NCBI RefSeq assembly: GCF_949987515.2
Contig: NC_082684.1
Coordinates: 50,558,006-50,622,005, forward strand
Source of the DNA: Delphinus delphis
Taxonomy: Eukaryota > Chordata > Mammalia > Artiodactyla > Delphinidae
Length of the DNA: 64,000 nucleotides
Reading direction: 5' to 3'
Shown: piece by piece, positions 35,250-46,366 of the stretch
Layout of the letters: each line of letters starts with the position of its first letter
How positions within the stretch are numbered: position 1 is the first letter of the stretch
The notes under the pieces: generated by a model
What the model was told of the DNA's origin: nothing
The model's database searches: none
What the model saw: only the letters and a program-made list of their open reading frames with translations
Position numbers and translations under genes: made by a program

Positions 35250-35800
35250 TAGGTTCCCACTCTCTGGCCCTCTAACTCTGACCCCTCTCCTAAGCTCTGG
35301 CCTCGCCTCTTCAGCTGCCTGCCTGATAGCTTCCTCTGCTCACCCAGCCAGCAGTATTTTTGTCCTGTCTTCCTCCCCTTCCTCTTTTTACTGCTGTCGC
35401 CTAAGGCCAGGCCTCATTACCTCTAATTTATGCTCCTGTAATGTCTCCCACTTGCAATACCTCCCCACACACCTGTGCAAACAATGGTGCCCCAGCACTC
35501 TCCTGACTTGGAGTTCCAAACGGCTCAACGTCCTGCTCAAAAACCTCCCCAGAGGCTGCCAGGTGAAGTAGAAACTCCCATGCTGGGTATTTGATACCCG
35601 CTTCAGTGTAGCTCCTTTTGCTTCCTTCTTGCACTCTCACCAAAAACTGACTTTTCAGGATGTACACAGTGTGCTTCATTGCTTCTGTTAAAACAGAAGC
35701 ATGATCTTTTTGTGTAGTGGATATTTGTAGCAATGACTTCTGTCCTCCATCAGACCTTCTCCCAACTGACTGATGAAGACTAAATCTCTGTCTGAGAGCC
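35250..35800 (+). repeat. L2-like segment
   Basis: 'ctcaaaaacctccccagagg' and 'aagtagaaactcccatgctg' fit the L2 ORF2 region ('ctcaaaaaccttccatggct' type). The 135-codon minus-strand frame here is open by chance. Confidence 0.5.
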
Positions 35801-37820
35801 CACTGCACTGACCCCTCTGCCTGCCCCATGACCAAGCCCAGCCAAACAGCCTCATGTCCCCCACCACAGTGTAGGGGTGGGTGTCACGTGACCGACACTA
35901 AACCCCCCCCCCCCCCACGGAGCCCTCCTGGGTAAGAGGCACTTCCTCTTTTCCAGGGTAGCTAATGCTAAGGATAAAAGTAAGACTTGAGCTGCCCCAA
36001 AATAAAAATCAACACAGACGAAATCAGAACCTAGGTGCAAAGAGAGAAATCAGAACATTGTCCTGATGATTCAGTTTGAGCCTCTGAAACCAACTGTGCC
36101 TGAAGCCACCTGCACCCCTGGACTCCCAGTTGTATAACCTAGTTAACTTTGTTCTGCTGGTTTGAGGTTGGGTTTCTCTTCCCTGCCGTGGAGCAGGTCC
36201 TAACTGGTAGGTCCTTCAAACTTTTCTGCCTTTCAAACCCTACCCCTATCTTATGATCCTTCTCAACCACTACTTTTCCCAAGAAGTGATCTGCTTTTTA
36301 AGTCTTCATTTTGTCCATAATCCCAGCTAAATCATCCTAGCAATTGATTTACAAGCTTCCTAGAATAGTGTTGGTTGCTGATCATACTGTGGAAATCTTA
36401 ACCTATGAAACTACAGAAGTAAACGTCATAAAACTACTCAGAAAGCAAAAGTGAAGAAATAACCCATTGTGAGAGCGGTTTAACTGTGTTACAAAAGAGC
36501 AAACCCACTGCCTTTGCACCTGGAAAATGTTCAGGCCTCCCCCACTCCATCCCCATCATGGGGTTGTTACTTAGCACTGAGAAAATGAATTGTTGAGAAA
36601 ACGAATTGCTTCAGAGAGAGTGGATTCTGGGGTAGGAGTAACCACTGTGTTTAGGGGGGCTGCCTGAAAAGTGGAGGGAGAATTACAGCACGTATTAAGT
36701 GAGGTCTGAGATCCGGAAAGCAAGAGTAGGAGCAGCAGTGTCATCTAAGAAAGGTTAAAAAACTTCTTTGCTGCTTCTCATGGGTTACAGGGAAAGCCTA
36801 CATTTAGTGTGAAGTTTTCATTTCTTACCTCTTTTAATTCCCTTTAGTTACGCAGCTTTCAGGAGAGTCTCATACCTGGGTCGAGCCTATATGTGGTGGC
36901 AGAAAGTGAAGAGGCCAGTGTAAGAAACATACTTGCCCCACCTTCACCCTGCAGGGCTACCCATAGGAAGGGAGCGGCATCCTCTGCATGGAGATGGGTC
37001 TGGAAGGCCCGGCAGAGCTCACCAGCTGGACAGGGCAGAGCTGGAAGGGCCAGGGAGGGTCCCAGGGCTGCATGGGCCACAGAGAGTGATATAAAAGAAA
37101 ACCTCCCCTTCCCAGTATATGCTAGTGCAGGGCTCTGGAATGGAGGCAGACCCTTGGGGTGCAGATGTTACATGCAATAAACATTTTACTGAACTTTAGG
37201 TGTAATCGTCATGAGCAGTCAAGGTATTTGGAAAGATGGAAGTGAACCTAATTTTTTTTTTAAGTATCACCAGATTTGAAACTGTCAATACAGTTTATAC
37301 TCACATCATGTTATTCCAAATAAATTGGTAGGGTAGTTTTTAGAATTAACTGTGACTTCTTGTATGGGATACCTGAGGTCCTTATGTTGTGACTATACAG
37401 CATCCTAAAACCAAGTCGAGAAAAAAAAAAACTAAAGACATGAATTTAAGTTTCCAGAATGATCCCTGACTCTCATAAGGGCTAATTTATGAAAGACATA
37501 AGACAACCATTCACTTATTATTCCCACAATAGAGACCTGGGTTAGTTTTAAAGGCAGCTTTGATGATTGACAGATGATTGGCTGCAGTTGTAGCAGAATT
37601 AAATTACCAACCAGTAGGAAACCAGATTAATGTTGGCGTTGCATATGGGTGGGCTTGGGACTGTCAAATTTGATGTAAGTTCTACCTTGTGTGATCATGC
37701 TTAATGTGATCAGGGCTAACATAAGAGCCAAGCTAATAGCTAATATTGCCACTTAGCAATTCAGAGCTTTGCTTTAGATAAAGATCTCTGCCCAAGCCTG
37801 TGAAATGTGAGCAGAGAGCA
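35801..37820. other. Intergenic, mostly unassigned
   Basis: Contains a 15-base C run near 35906-35920. A possible L2 remnant lies around 36190-36320. No gene supported. Confidence 0.4.
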
Positions 37821-37824
37821 TGAT

Positions 37825-37825
<1 letters not shown>

Positions 37826-37905
<80 letters not shown>
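37826..37905 (+). repeat. (GT)40 microsatellite
   Basis: 80 bases of uninterrupted GT dinucleotide. It creates His-Thr repeat 'proteins' on the minus strand that are not genes. Probably length-polymorphic. Confidence 0.97.
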
Positions 37906-37907
<2 letters not shown>

Positions 37908-37952
37908 GGATGGAGGCTGTAAGTAGGTTTGTAATTAATTGATAAAAGCCTG

Positions 37953-38369
37953 AAAGAGAAAAACAAATACCGTGTGCTAACACATATATATGGAATCTAA
38001 AAAAAAAATGGTCCCGAGGAACCTGGGGGCAGGACAGGAATAAAGACGCAGATGTAGAGAATGGACTTGAGGACACGGGGAGGCGGAAAGGTAAGCTGGG
38101 ACGAAGTGAGAGAGCGGCATGGACATATACACATTACCAAATGTAAAATAGATAGCTAGTGGGAAGCAGCTGCATAGCACAGGGAGATCAGCTCTGTGCT
38201 CTGTGACCACCTAGAGGGGTGGGATAGGGAGGGTGGGAGGGAGACGCAAGAGAGAGGGGATATGGGGATATATGTATACGTATAGCTGATTCACTTCGTT
38301 ATGCAGCAGAAACTAACACACCATCGTAAAGCAATTATACTCCAATAAAGATGTTTAAAAAAAGAAAAA
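37953..38369 (+). mobile_element. 5'-truncated L1 3' end
   Basis: Sense L1 starting within the end of ORF2 ('accgtgtgctaacacatata') and running through the 3'UTR to 'ccaataaagatgtttaaaa'. Flanked by aaaagcctg at 37944-37952 and 38370-38378. Closely related to the copy at 23392-24343. Confidence 0.88.
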
Positions 38370-38379
38370 AAAAGCCTGG

Positions 38380-38840
38380 AGGAATTCTACGGCTTTATAT
38401 TTCTTGCCAGTGTCTCTGGAGCACAGGTGTAACTTGCCAGGTAGCCTTGAAAAATGTGACCGTTATTCTTCAGCAAAAAGAATGGCATTGTTTGTGCTGT
38501 CCTGCCATGAGGACTCTAGCAAGGAGAGTGGGCTTCCATAAAGAGCCCAGGACTCTGGCCTGCTCAGCCTCCCCTAGTAGGGATGGGGACAAAGTGGCTC
38601 CAGATGGCAGATCTCCCCAGAAACACTTCTCCGAGCACAGGAGAGTTCCCACGACTCTCTGGACTCAGCTGTGAGCTCCCAGGGCGTTTTGCTACCACCT
38701 TTCCAAACAATCAATGCCAAGTATTGACTGTGGTGGCCAAGTATTAGGACAGTGGCCACGCAGACCCCCTCAGGTCACCCTGTCCCTCTCCTGATTAAAG
38801 ATGTGCCTCGGCAGTGTTTGGTGGAGATGTCCTGGGCTCA
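38380..38840. other. Intergenic, unassigned
   Basis: GC-richer sequence. Short frames on both strands, none with family features. Confidence 0.4.
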
Positions 38841-38844
38841 ATAG

Positions 38845-39000
38845 AAGTCTGAGGGTGAAGGCTGAACTCCAACCTCTGCTGTTGACTAGCTGTGAGTCCT
38901 CGGGCAGGTCCCTGGGTCTGAGTTTGTTTCTTCATCTGTCAGATGGGGATGGGGATGGTGGTGGTGACATGTGTTTTGCCCACTCACAGAGTCCTTAGGA
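38845..39000 (+). repeat. MIR fragment
   Basis: 'tgttgactagctgtgagtcc' and 'tttcttcatctgtcagatgg' follow the MIR core. Confidence 0.65.
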
Positions 39001-40250
39001 TGCTCACACAGGAAAATGGACGTGAGAGCCCAGTGTCGACCTGAAAGCTGGATGGAGATACGAATTACTGTGTTCGGTGCTTACGTCTGACAAAAGGCTT
39101 GAGCTTGATACGTTTTCCCCCTTCTCAGCCAAGTGTGTGCCATTCTAAAATAAACAGAGGGGATCTACTTCCTCTCTAATGAGCAGGGGTCTTAGCCAAA
39201 GGTCCACAGAAGGGAGGGGAGACAGACTGTGGATCAATCCCCCTTGGTCTCTCAGTCTTTCTTCTTTTCACACCCTAGTTGATCTTGGGCCATATCTTAT
39301 CAATTGTCCCCCTCACTCTCTCATCACAACAGACATACAAAGTCACCATCTCTCCTCATTTGTGTTCAGTGGGCCAGGCTTGTGGCAGGTGCTGGAGACA
39401 CCTGTGGGTTGTGAGTTGCTTGCTGTCATGGAAAGGAGGAGGTTCCTAAAAGGAGTGAGTACTCTAGGACAGGGCCCAGAGCGTGCCGAGCATTTTACAA
39501 ATACTTCTTGTTGTTATTGTTACTCTCACTATGGGAGCATAGATGATTGGCCTGGTTTTGCAGATGTGTTTCCCTGGACTCCTCCAGCCTATCAAATGGA
39601 AGGACTCCTCAACTCAACACTGCCATATTTCATTGTTCTTGAAAGCATCTAGGGTAGCAGGTCTGCCCAGGCAGACTGTAGACACTGCTTGGCTTGTGGG
39701 GCTCCGGGCCTGATTTAAAGCTGCCCAGCCTTGGGAAGCCTGCCATTTGGGTCCTCAGAGCCCCGAAGCCTGATGCTGGCCTATGCCGGCATCCCATGCA
39801 TTCTCTACTGCCTTCCTCCCGCCAGGGACACTTCTTCTCCACAAGAGTGTCCCCAGTCCTGACACTGTGCCTTCATTCTCTGTTACCCCCAGCTGTGGCA
39901 GGGTGGTCGGGGGTCCCTTTGGACCTTGCTGCTCACTGTGAGTTCATTGATTCGCACTCACGGAAGCCCTCAGTGAACACACAAGGGTGCTCTTCTCCCG
40001 ATGCCTCCATTTTAAAGATTCTCTTCTGTTTGTTTCCAGTGTGGCTCTGGTGACATTTTTTTCATGTTTCTACCTTGTCTCACTAACTCCTTGGCCCCCT
40101 CCTTGAAGACAAGAACAGAGTCTTCTTTACACCCTTCATGGTCCTTGCACATTTCACTCGAAGAATATTCCATTAACCCAACTATCTTTTCTTGAGCGCC
40201 TGTGATGCTTGTGGTTGGTCCTGGAGGGAATACAAAAATGAGATATGAAT
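39001..40250. other. Intergenic with old L2/MIR traces
   Basis: About 40050-40250 resembles the L2 3' end ('cctccttgaagacaagaaca', 'gtccttgcacatttcact'). About 39480-39570 looks like antisense MIR. The 157-codon frame at 39179-39652 has no recognisable product. Confidence 0.35.
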
Positions 40251-41320
40251 AAAAGTGACAGTGGAGAAAGTGAAAGCAGTAGCTTACTTCATAGAGTTTG
40301 GTGGGAATGAGGGGAGAGTCAGGGTTGAAAGAAGGCTTGTACAAAAGGATGAGAGAGGAGAGATTGTGGCTGAAGATAAAGGGGGGCTTGAGGGGGCGGG
40401 GGGCAAGTGGAGGAGCCCACAGGCAGGTAAACTGATTCTGGAAAGAAGAGGGTCAACTCTTCAAAAAGACTAATGGAAGGAAGGAAGGAAGAGAAGGGAA
40501 GGAGGGAGGAGGGAAGATGTAGCTAAATTTGGACATGGGTGTGGGGGGAAAGAGGTTCACCACTAATGTCCTGGGTTTTTACTGTTAACTGAATGAAAGA
40601 GGGGACTTGGGCCTCCACATTAAGGAGCTTAAGCTGCGAAAGGATCCATTACTGGGGTGACTTGGAAGTGGCATCTGTGGCACAGAACTGCCCTTGTGGC
40701 CTGATTGGGGGAGATCTGGGGAAAGGGGAGAAAGAAATGAAAAGTTGAGAAACAGGAGTTAACTCTAGGGTCACCCTTCTCTCGCTCCCCCAGCCCATCC
40801 CATGTACCAGGATCTGGAGGCTCCCAGGGGAGCACTCTGCTGAACTGACCTTCCCCGGGTTTGGAGGTCCCCCCACTCCTTCCTCCCGCAGAACACCCCT
40901 TCCTGGCCTCCTGTCAACCACCTGCTGCCCTTGTTTCAGGAGGTGATCATGGCTTTGGGTGCTTTTCTCTTTCAGGTAACAGTGTGATACTCTCGGGGGT
41001 GGGGAGGTCCCAGTAGATTGTGGTTCATACAGGCTTTATATCAGCTCTGGATCAATATGCCCAATTGTTAATTCTCAGAGAGACTACTGAATAAAATATC
41101 ATTTCACCATATGGCCAGCTTGTCAAATGTACCAAAATAAACCAGTGTACTGAAAGCTTGTTTCAAAGAGTCTCTCTGTATGAATATATTCATGCATATA
41201 TTTTTCTCAAATATAGTCTGTGAAGATAAATATATTCTTTATGCATAGTCAGTGATTCTGAAGATGTCCAATAAATAGGAATTTGTTTTTAATGTAAATA
41301 TAGTTAATAAATATATATTT
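40251..41320. other. Purine-rich intergenic stretch
   Basis: From 40260 to 40520 the + strand is strongly G/A-rich, with a (GGAA)n run near 40473-40510. The remainder shows no gene or clear repeat. Confidence 0.5.
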
Positions 41321-41324
41321 GTTT

Positions 41325-41705
41325 TGGGCTGAATTGTGTACCTCCAAAATTCATATGTTGAAGTCCTAACACCTAGAACCTCAGAATGTGACTGTATTTG
41401 GAGATAGAGCCTTTAAAGAGGTAATTATGTTGAAATGAAGCCATTAGGGTGGACCCTAACCAAATATGACTGGTGTCCTTATAAGAAGAGGAGATTAGGA
41501 CACAGGCAAAAGGGAAGATGATGTGAAGACACAGGGAGAAAGCGGCTGTCTGCAAGCCAAGGAGAGAGACCTCAGAAGAAACCAACCCTGCTGGCACCTT
41601 GGTCTTGGACTTCTAGCCTCCATTACTGTGAGAAAATAAATTTCTATTGTTTTAGCCACCCCGTCTCTGCTACTTTGTTATGGCAGCCCTAGCAAACTAA
41701 CATAA
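41325..41705 (+). repeat. MaLR (MLT1-like) solo LTR
   Basis: 'gggctgaattgtgtacctcc', 'gaagacacagggagaaagcg', 'accaaccctgctggcacctt' and 'agcaaactaacat' in LTR order. No internal retroviral sequence adjoins it. Confidence 0.75.
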
Positions 41706-41910
41706 TAATCTTATATTTTTAAATATGAGATGTATTTCATTAGTATTTTAAGGAATGTTTGATTTGCCAAAAAGCTTTGAGTTATAGCATGAATTAGATT
41801 TCTCATAAATATATTCAAGAAGAAGATATTCATGTAACATATTAAAAGTCTTAACAGAAAAAGCAAAGAATTTGTTCAAATTCACTGACTCTTTTCAGGA
41901 AGAACACTTT

Positions 41911-42204
41911 TTTTTAATTAATTAATTAATTTATTTATTTATGGCTGTGTTGGGTCTTCGTTTCTGTGCGAGGGCTTTCTCTAGTTGCGGCGAGCGGGGT
42001 CCACTCTTCATCGCGGTGCGCGGGCCCCTCACTATCGCGGCCTCTTCTGTTGTGGAGCACAGGCTCCAGATGCGCAGGCTCAGTAATTGTGGCTCACAGG
42101 GCTAGTTGCTCCGCGGCATGTGGGACCTTCCCAGACCAGGGCTCGAACCCGTGTCCCCTGCATTGGCAGGCAGATTCTCAACCACTGCGCCACCAGGGAA
42201 GCCT
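41911..42204 (-). mobile_element. tRNA-derived CHR-type SINE, about 290 bp
   Basis: Starts with T-rich and (TTTA)-like tail, includes 'ggctgtgttgggtcttcgtt' and ends 'gccaccagggaagcct'. Flanked by ggaagaacactttttt (from 41898) and ggaagaacattttt (from 42205). Confidence 0.9.
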
Positions 42205-42544
42205 GGAAGAACATTTTTAAAACTAGAATTTGATAAATGTGGCAGATTGGTCATTGATTTCCAGCAAATCTGGCTGCTTCCCTGCCTGTATGATCCAACT
42301 GTCCTCTGTGCACAGGGGCTGACAGTGCGGGACCTGGGAGTCTAGAGTGGAAATTCTTGTTGCACTGTGAGCGCATGCCAGACACTGTGCTGGATGCCTC
42401 CCCAAATGTGATTCCCTGAATTCTCACACCAGGATGAGGAGATGGACAGGTATCCCATGGTACATACAAGAATGTCAGAACTTAAAGCAGGTAAATAACT
42501 CCCCCTGGCCACAGAGCTAATCATTAGGGAGAACATTCCCTAAA

Positions 42545-42770
42545 TTCTGTTAGATCTAGGTACAAGTCCCAGCTCTGCTGCGTCCCACCTGTGTGACCTA
42601 AGGCAAGTGGCTTAACTTCTTCATGCCTCAGTTTCTTCATTTGTAAAATGGGATCAATACTGCTATCCACCACATGGGTTGTTGGATGGAGTAAATGAAA
42701 TCATATATGTGCTTGACACAGAGCCTGGCACATATGATGTTCTCAATTGTTAGCTACTACTGTGAGTTTA
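42545..42770 (+). repeat. MIR, nearly full length
   Basis: 'ccagctctgctgcgtcccac', 'aggcaagtggcttaacttct', 'gcctcagtttcttcatttgt' and 'gagcctggcacatatgatgt' in order. Confidence 0.85.
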
Positions 42771-42789
42771 GGAAATATGATAAATATAA

Positions 42790-42875
42790 CACCAGACATT
42801 ATATAGTATTATATAGTTTACAAAGTGCTTTCAGTTTTTCAGATGAGGAAATCAAGGCTGAGAGAAGTTGAGGGA
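42790..42875 (-). repeat. MIR fragment, antisense
   Basis: 'tttttcagatgaggaaatca' and 'ggctgagagaagttgaggga' are the reverse MIR core, directly after a sense MIR. Confidence 0.6.
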
Positions 42876-43355
42876 CTCAGTTGGGAGCCCCCCCAAATCT
42901 TTTGTTCTCTTTAGGCCTTCAGCTGATTGGTGAAGCCCACCCATATTAGGGAGGGGAATCTTTTTTTCTGAAAGTCCACCAATTTAAATGTTAATCTCAA
43001 ATGTAGGTGAACATTTTTTTTTCTTTTGTCATTTCTTTTGATATGGCTGTAAATGTTTTAATAATATATTAACTATAAGCTTGCATTGCAACTTAATGAA
43101 CCGGGGGAAAATGTGTTTATAATCCCTTATTTAATTATGGTACTTGATTAAGGTTTGCTTAAGCATTGCTCATTTAAAAAAAATAATTTTATTGCAGTAG
43201 AACTGATGACTTCAAAAATAGATTTTTAAAATAGTCTATTTGTAGAGATGGTATAAAATGAAAAGCTAAATACTTCATAAACTGAAGTATCACCATCTTG
43301 AATATCAAGGAAAGGACACACCTTGGAGACTGGTCTGAAGTGCAAAAATCAGGGC
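42876..43355. other. Intergenic, unassigned
   Basis: AT-rich, nothing recognised. Confidence 0.4.
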
Positions 43356-43370
43356 AAAAATCAGGCTCTT

Positions 43371-43712
43371 GGGACTTCCCTAGTTGTGCAGTGGTTAAGA
43401 ATCCACCTGCCATTGCAGGGGCACAGGTTCGATCCCACATGCCATGGAGCAACTAAGCCCATATGCCACAACTACTGAGCCCGCGTGCTACAACTACTGA
43501 AGCCTGCACACTGTAGAGCCCATGCACCACAACTAGTGAGCCCACACACTGCAACTACCGAAGCCTGCGTGCCTGGAGTCCATGCTCCGCAGCAAGAGAA
43601 GCCACCGCAATGAGAAGCCTGCACGCTGTAACGAAGAGTAGCCCCCGCTCACCTCAACTAGAGAAAGCCCGCGTGCAGCAATGAAGACCCAACGTGGCCA
43701 AAAAAAAAAAAA
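43371..43712 (+). mobile_element. CHR-1-type SINE with internal repeats
   Basis: Head 'gggacttccctagttgtgca', then diverged copies of a 'gccacaactactgagcccgc' unit, ending 'gaagacccaacgtggcc' plus A tail. Flanks aaaaatcaggctctt (43356-43370) and aaaaatcagcctctt (43713-43727) differ at one base. Confidence 0.92.
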
Positions 43713-43929
43713 AAAAATCAGCCTCTTAAGCGTTAAATCTATAAAACAGAAACCGTAAGGCAACAGCTTTGTGGCAGTGTTAAAATTAGGTAAGCTTGCT
43801 AAGGTCAGTAAGTAGAAATTCTCATCTATTAATGCAAATTATAATACTGTAGGAATACTCAGCTGGCCAGATACCTGAAGCATGTCGAAGGAAGGACTCT
43901 AATAAAAACTAAACACCTTATGTTTATAT

Positions 43930-44095
43930 GGCACTCTTAAGATTTTCAAACATCTTTCATTTACATTAATCTCATTTGATCGTTGCAAACTACCCCATGC
44001 TGCAGGAAGGCCAGGTATCATTCTTCCCCTTGAGACTCACAGAGGTTCTAGGTTATATGGCTGCAAAGTGGCAGGAAAGAGACCAGACTAGATGG
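43930..44095 (-). repeat. MIR-like fragment, antisense
   Basis: 'cattaatctcatttgatcgt' through 'ctgcaaagtggcaggaaaga' has the order of reversed MIR. Diverged. Confidence 0.5.
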
Positions 44096-44099
44096 GCTT

Positions 44100-44835
44100 T
44101 CTTCTGCATCATAATCAGTCCAGCTTCTTTGTTGGGTGCCTGGGATGCACAGCCAGGGTACAGGGGTGGGTGGAGGAGAACAGTGGACAAAACACAAATC
44201 ATGGCCATTCTTTCTAACTGGCCCACCTCAAAGAAAACTAGAGTCAGTTCAAAATGGCATTGCCTATTTTGATTTTGAGACTTGGCATCATATAAATGTG
44301 CAGGCCTGCCCAGAACTGGTAAAGGCAGAAGAAAAAAAGAGAAGGAATGAACACTTCAACACAATTTACAGGCTACTGCCTTTCTCACCAGCAAAAAAAA
44401 GTCTCCCAAGTCTGGAGGAATGGAAGTGGAGGAGGGTGAGGGAAGGAGCGCCACTGGTGACAGGTTTTATCCCAAGAGAAGGGAATCACACCCTTGGAGC
44501 TGTGAAAAATGAATCATGTCTTTTCTATCAAGACTTCACACAGATTTTCTGGGAAACTTGTCATTGAGGATACAATAGAGACAACTGTCCTTTTTGGTAG
44601 TGTAGCATTTTCTGGAGGGAACTGTGTAAATCATTCTGGGGATTAAACAGCAAATTAAAATGAAGATTAAAGGTGTGTCCTGTGGCTTTGGTGGGCTGTG
44701 TTCACCTTTTCTGGAGGTCAGTACATCCATCTAATTGAAAGAGAAAATGTCACATTTAGTTGCAAGAGTGTAAAGGGGTGACGTTTCTCGTCCCACCTTT
44801 CATGCTAGGATCAAGGTCTTCTCTTCAAAAGAGCA
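44100..44835. other. Intergenic, unassigned
   Basis: A 143-codon frame at 44136-44567 is open but has no recognisable domain or splice context. I leave it uncalled. Confidence 0.4.
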
Positions 44836-44839
44836 GTAA

Positions 44840-45010
44840 AGAGCATCTATGCAGCACCTTTCGGTTTACAAGGCACTTCCATGGGCATCGTTATACTTAA
44901 GCGTCACTAAAGCAGATTTATGGGGCCTGTCTTCTAGGTGAGATAGCTTAAGGCCACAGCTGAGGGCACACATTAGTGGGCTTCTAGCTCAAAGCCTACA
45001 CTCTCCACTT
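44840..45010 (-). repeat. MIR-like fragment, antisense
   Basis: 'tttacaaggcacttccatgg' to 'ctagctcaaagcctacactc' follows reversed MIR. Much diverged. Confidence 0.45.
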
Positions 45011-45514
45011 CATCACAAGGTGGATCCACTCAGTCTGTAGACAGGGGCAGAGTGATTGATGTGCTTTCTTGTTGGCACCACGTTAAGAAGATGAACAACC
45101 ATCTCAATTTGCCTGAGACTGAAGCGTTTTCCAGGACATGGGACAGTCCTGGGCAAATTGGGACAACTGGTCACCTTACATATTATGTCTCCAGAAGTCC
45201 TCATAGGAGATTCTTCAAGAGTCACAATGAGTGCTAAGATGTTTTAGGAGGACACAGCTATATATGCATGGGATTGGCATATCATTTCCTCCTACTCAAT
45301 ATTTGCAAGCATTTTAAAATTTAACATTTTGCTGTTCTCCGAAGATCGTCATTTTGACCACTTTTTCTCCCTCATTTTTTCTTCCTTGTTGTCTCAGATC
45401 CCAAGGGGTGTATGGGGAGGAGGGATGGAAACAGGGAAAAAGTAAGTAAAGAAAGACATTGGCTCCCATTTTTAAAATGTGGTTTTGGTTACAGTTTGTT
45501 GAGGACTAATTTGT

Positions 45515-46135
45515 AATAGTAATTCTCAAACTTGAATATGTTGGTAGACAGCCTCTAAGACGGTCCCCAGTGATTCCTGCATCTTGGTGTGGATGATCTT
45601 GTGTAATTCTCTTCCCTTGAGTTTACTGTGGATTTGGATTTGTCTTGCGGAGTCTGTGTGTGTGTGTGTGTATGTGTGTCTGTCTGTCTGTCTCTCTCTC
45701 TCTCACCCCTAGCTCTGGGAAAAGCCAGCAGCCCATGTGGTGAAGAACTGAGGTTTCCAGCTAATAGCCAGAAAGGACCTGAGCTTGGCAGCAGATTCTC
45801 CAGCACCAGTGCAGTCTAGAGATGTTTGCAGCCTGAACCAACACCTTGATTTCAGCATCACGAGAGACGCTTAGCCAGAATCACAAAGCTAAATCAATCC
45901 CAAATTCCTGACCCATATGAACTGTGAGATAATCAATGTTGGTTGTTTTCAGCCTCTGTGTTTTAGGGAGATTTGTGTGGAAGCGATAAACTAGTACAAA
46001 TGTGCATCAGAATCACCTAGATAACAACTCGATAAAATGTATATTTCTGGGTCTTACCCCTGGAAATTTTATTCAGTAGATGTGGCCTGAAGTTTCTGCT
46101 TTTTCATCAGGAATCCCAGGAGACTCAGAACTGAA
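45515..46135 (+). repeat. MER5-like element split by an LTR
   Basis: 'gtaattctcaaacttgaatat' at 45519-45538 and 'gtgcatcagaatcacctaga' from about 46002 are adjacent in MER5A, so the LTR at 45541-45999 landed inside it. Confidence 0.7.
45541..45999 (+). repeat. MaLR-type solo LTR inside MER5
   Basis: 'acagcctctaagacggtccc', 'gcccatgtggtgaagaactg', 'caaattcctgacccatatga' and 'gcgataaactagtac' are in LTR order. It contains a (TG)n(TCTG)n(TC)n microsatellite at about 45650-45705. Confidence 0.7.
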
Positions 46136-46198
46136 CAAATACCTGCTTGAGAGCACATAGCAAGAAAAAACACTCCCTGTGAAGACTGTAAAGGGGTA

Positions 46199-46366
46199 TG
46201 GTTGCCAGATAAAATACAGGGCACCCAGTTCTATTTGAATTTCAGATAAATAACAAAAAAATGTTTTAGTATAAGCATGCCCCTTGCAGTACTGGGGACA
46301 TATGTATGCAAAAACATATTTGTTATCTGAAATTCAAATTTAGCTGGGTGTTCTTTATTTCTCTTT
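46199..46366. repeat. Palindromic DNA-transposon remnant (MER53-like)
   Basis: The left arm 'gggcacccagttctatttga' with 'atttcagataaataacaaa' is the inverted, diverged match of the right arm 'tttgttatctgaaattcaaa' with 'tttagctgggtgttcttt'. Together they form a long imperfect hairpin. Family name from memory. Confidence 0.7.

Noticed and set aside
35428..35835. 135-codon minus-strand frame
   Set aside because: Antisense to an L2-like segment; no conserved residues recognised.
37733..38076. His-Thr repeat proteins
   Set aside because: Translation of the (GT)40 microsatellite in two frames.
39179..39652. 157-codon open frame, plus strand
   Set aside because: Lies in sequence with old L2 and MIR traces and shows no protein family signal.
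43371..43712. CRISPR-like repeat array
   Set aside because: The spaced repeats are the internal units of a SINE; this is vertebrate DNA and the units are diverged with no true spacers.
44136..44567. 143-codon open frame, plus strand
   Set aside because: No recognisable motif; another frame overlaps it and the length is possible by chance over 35 kb of intergenic DNA.
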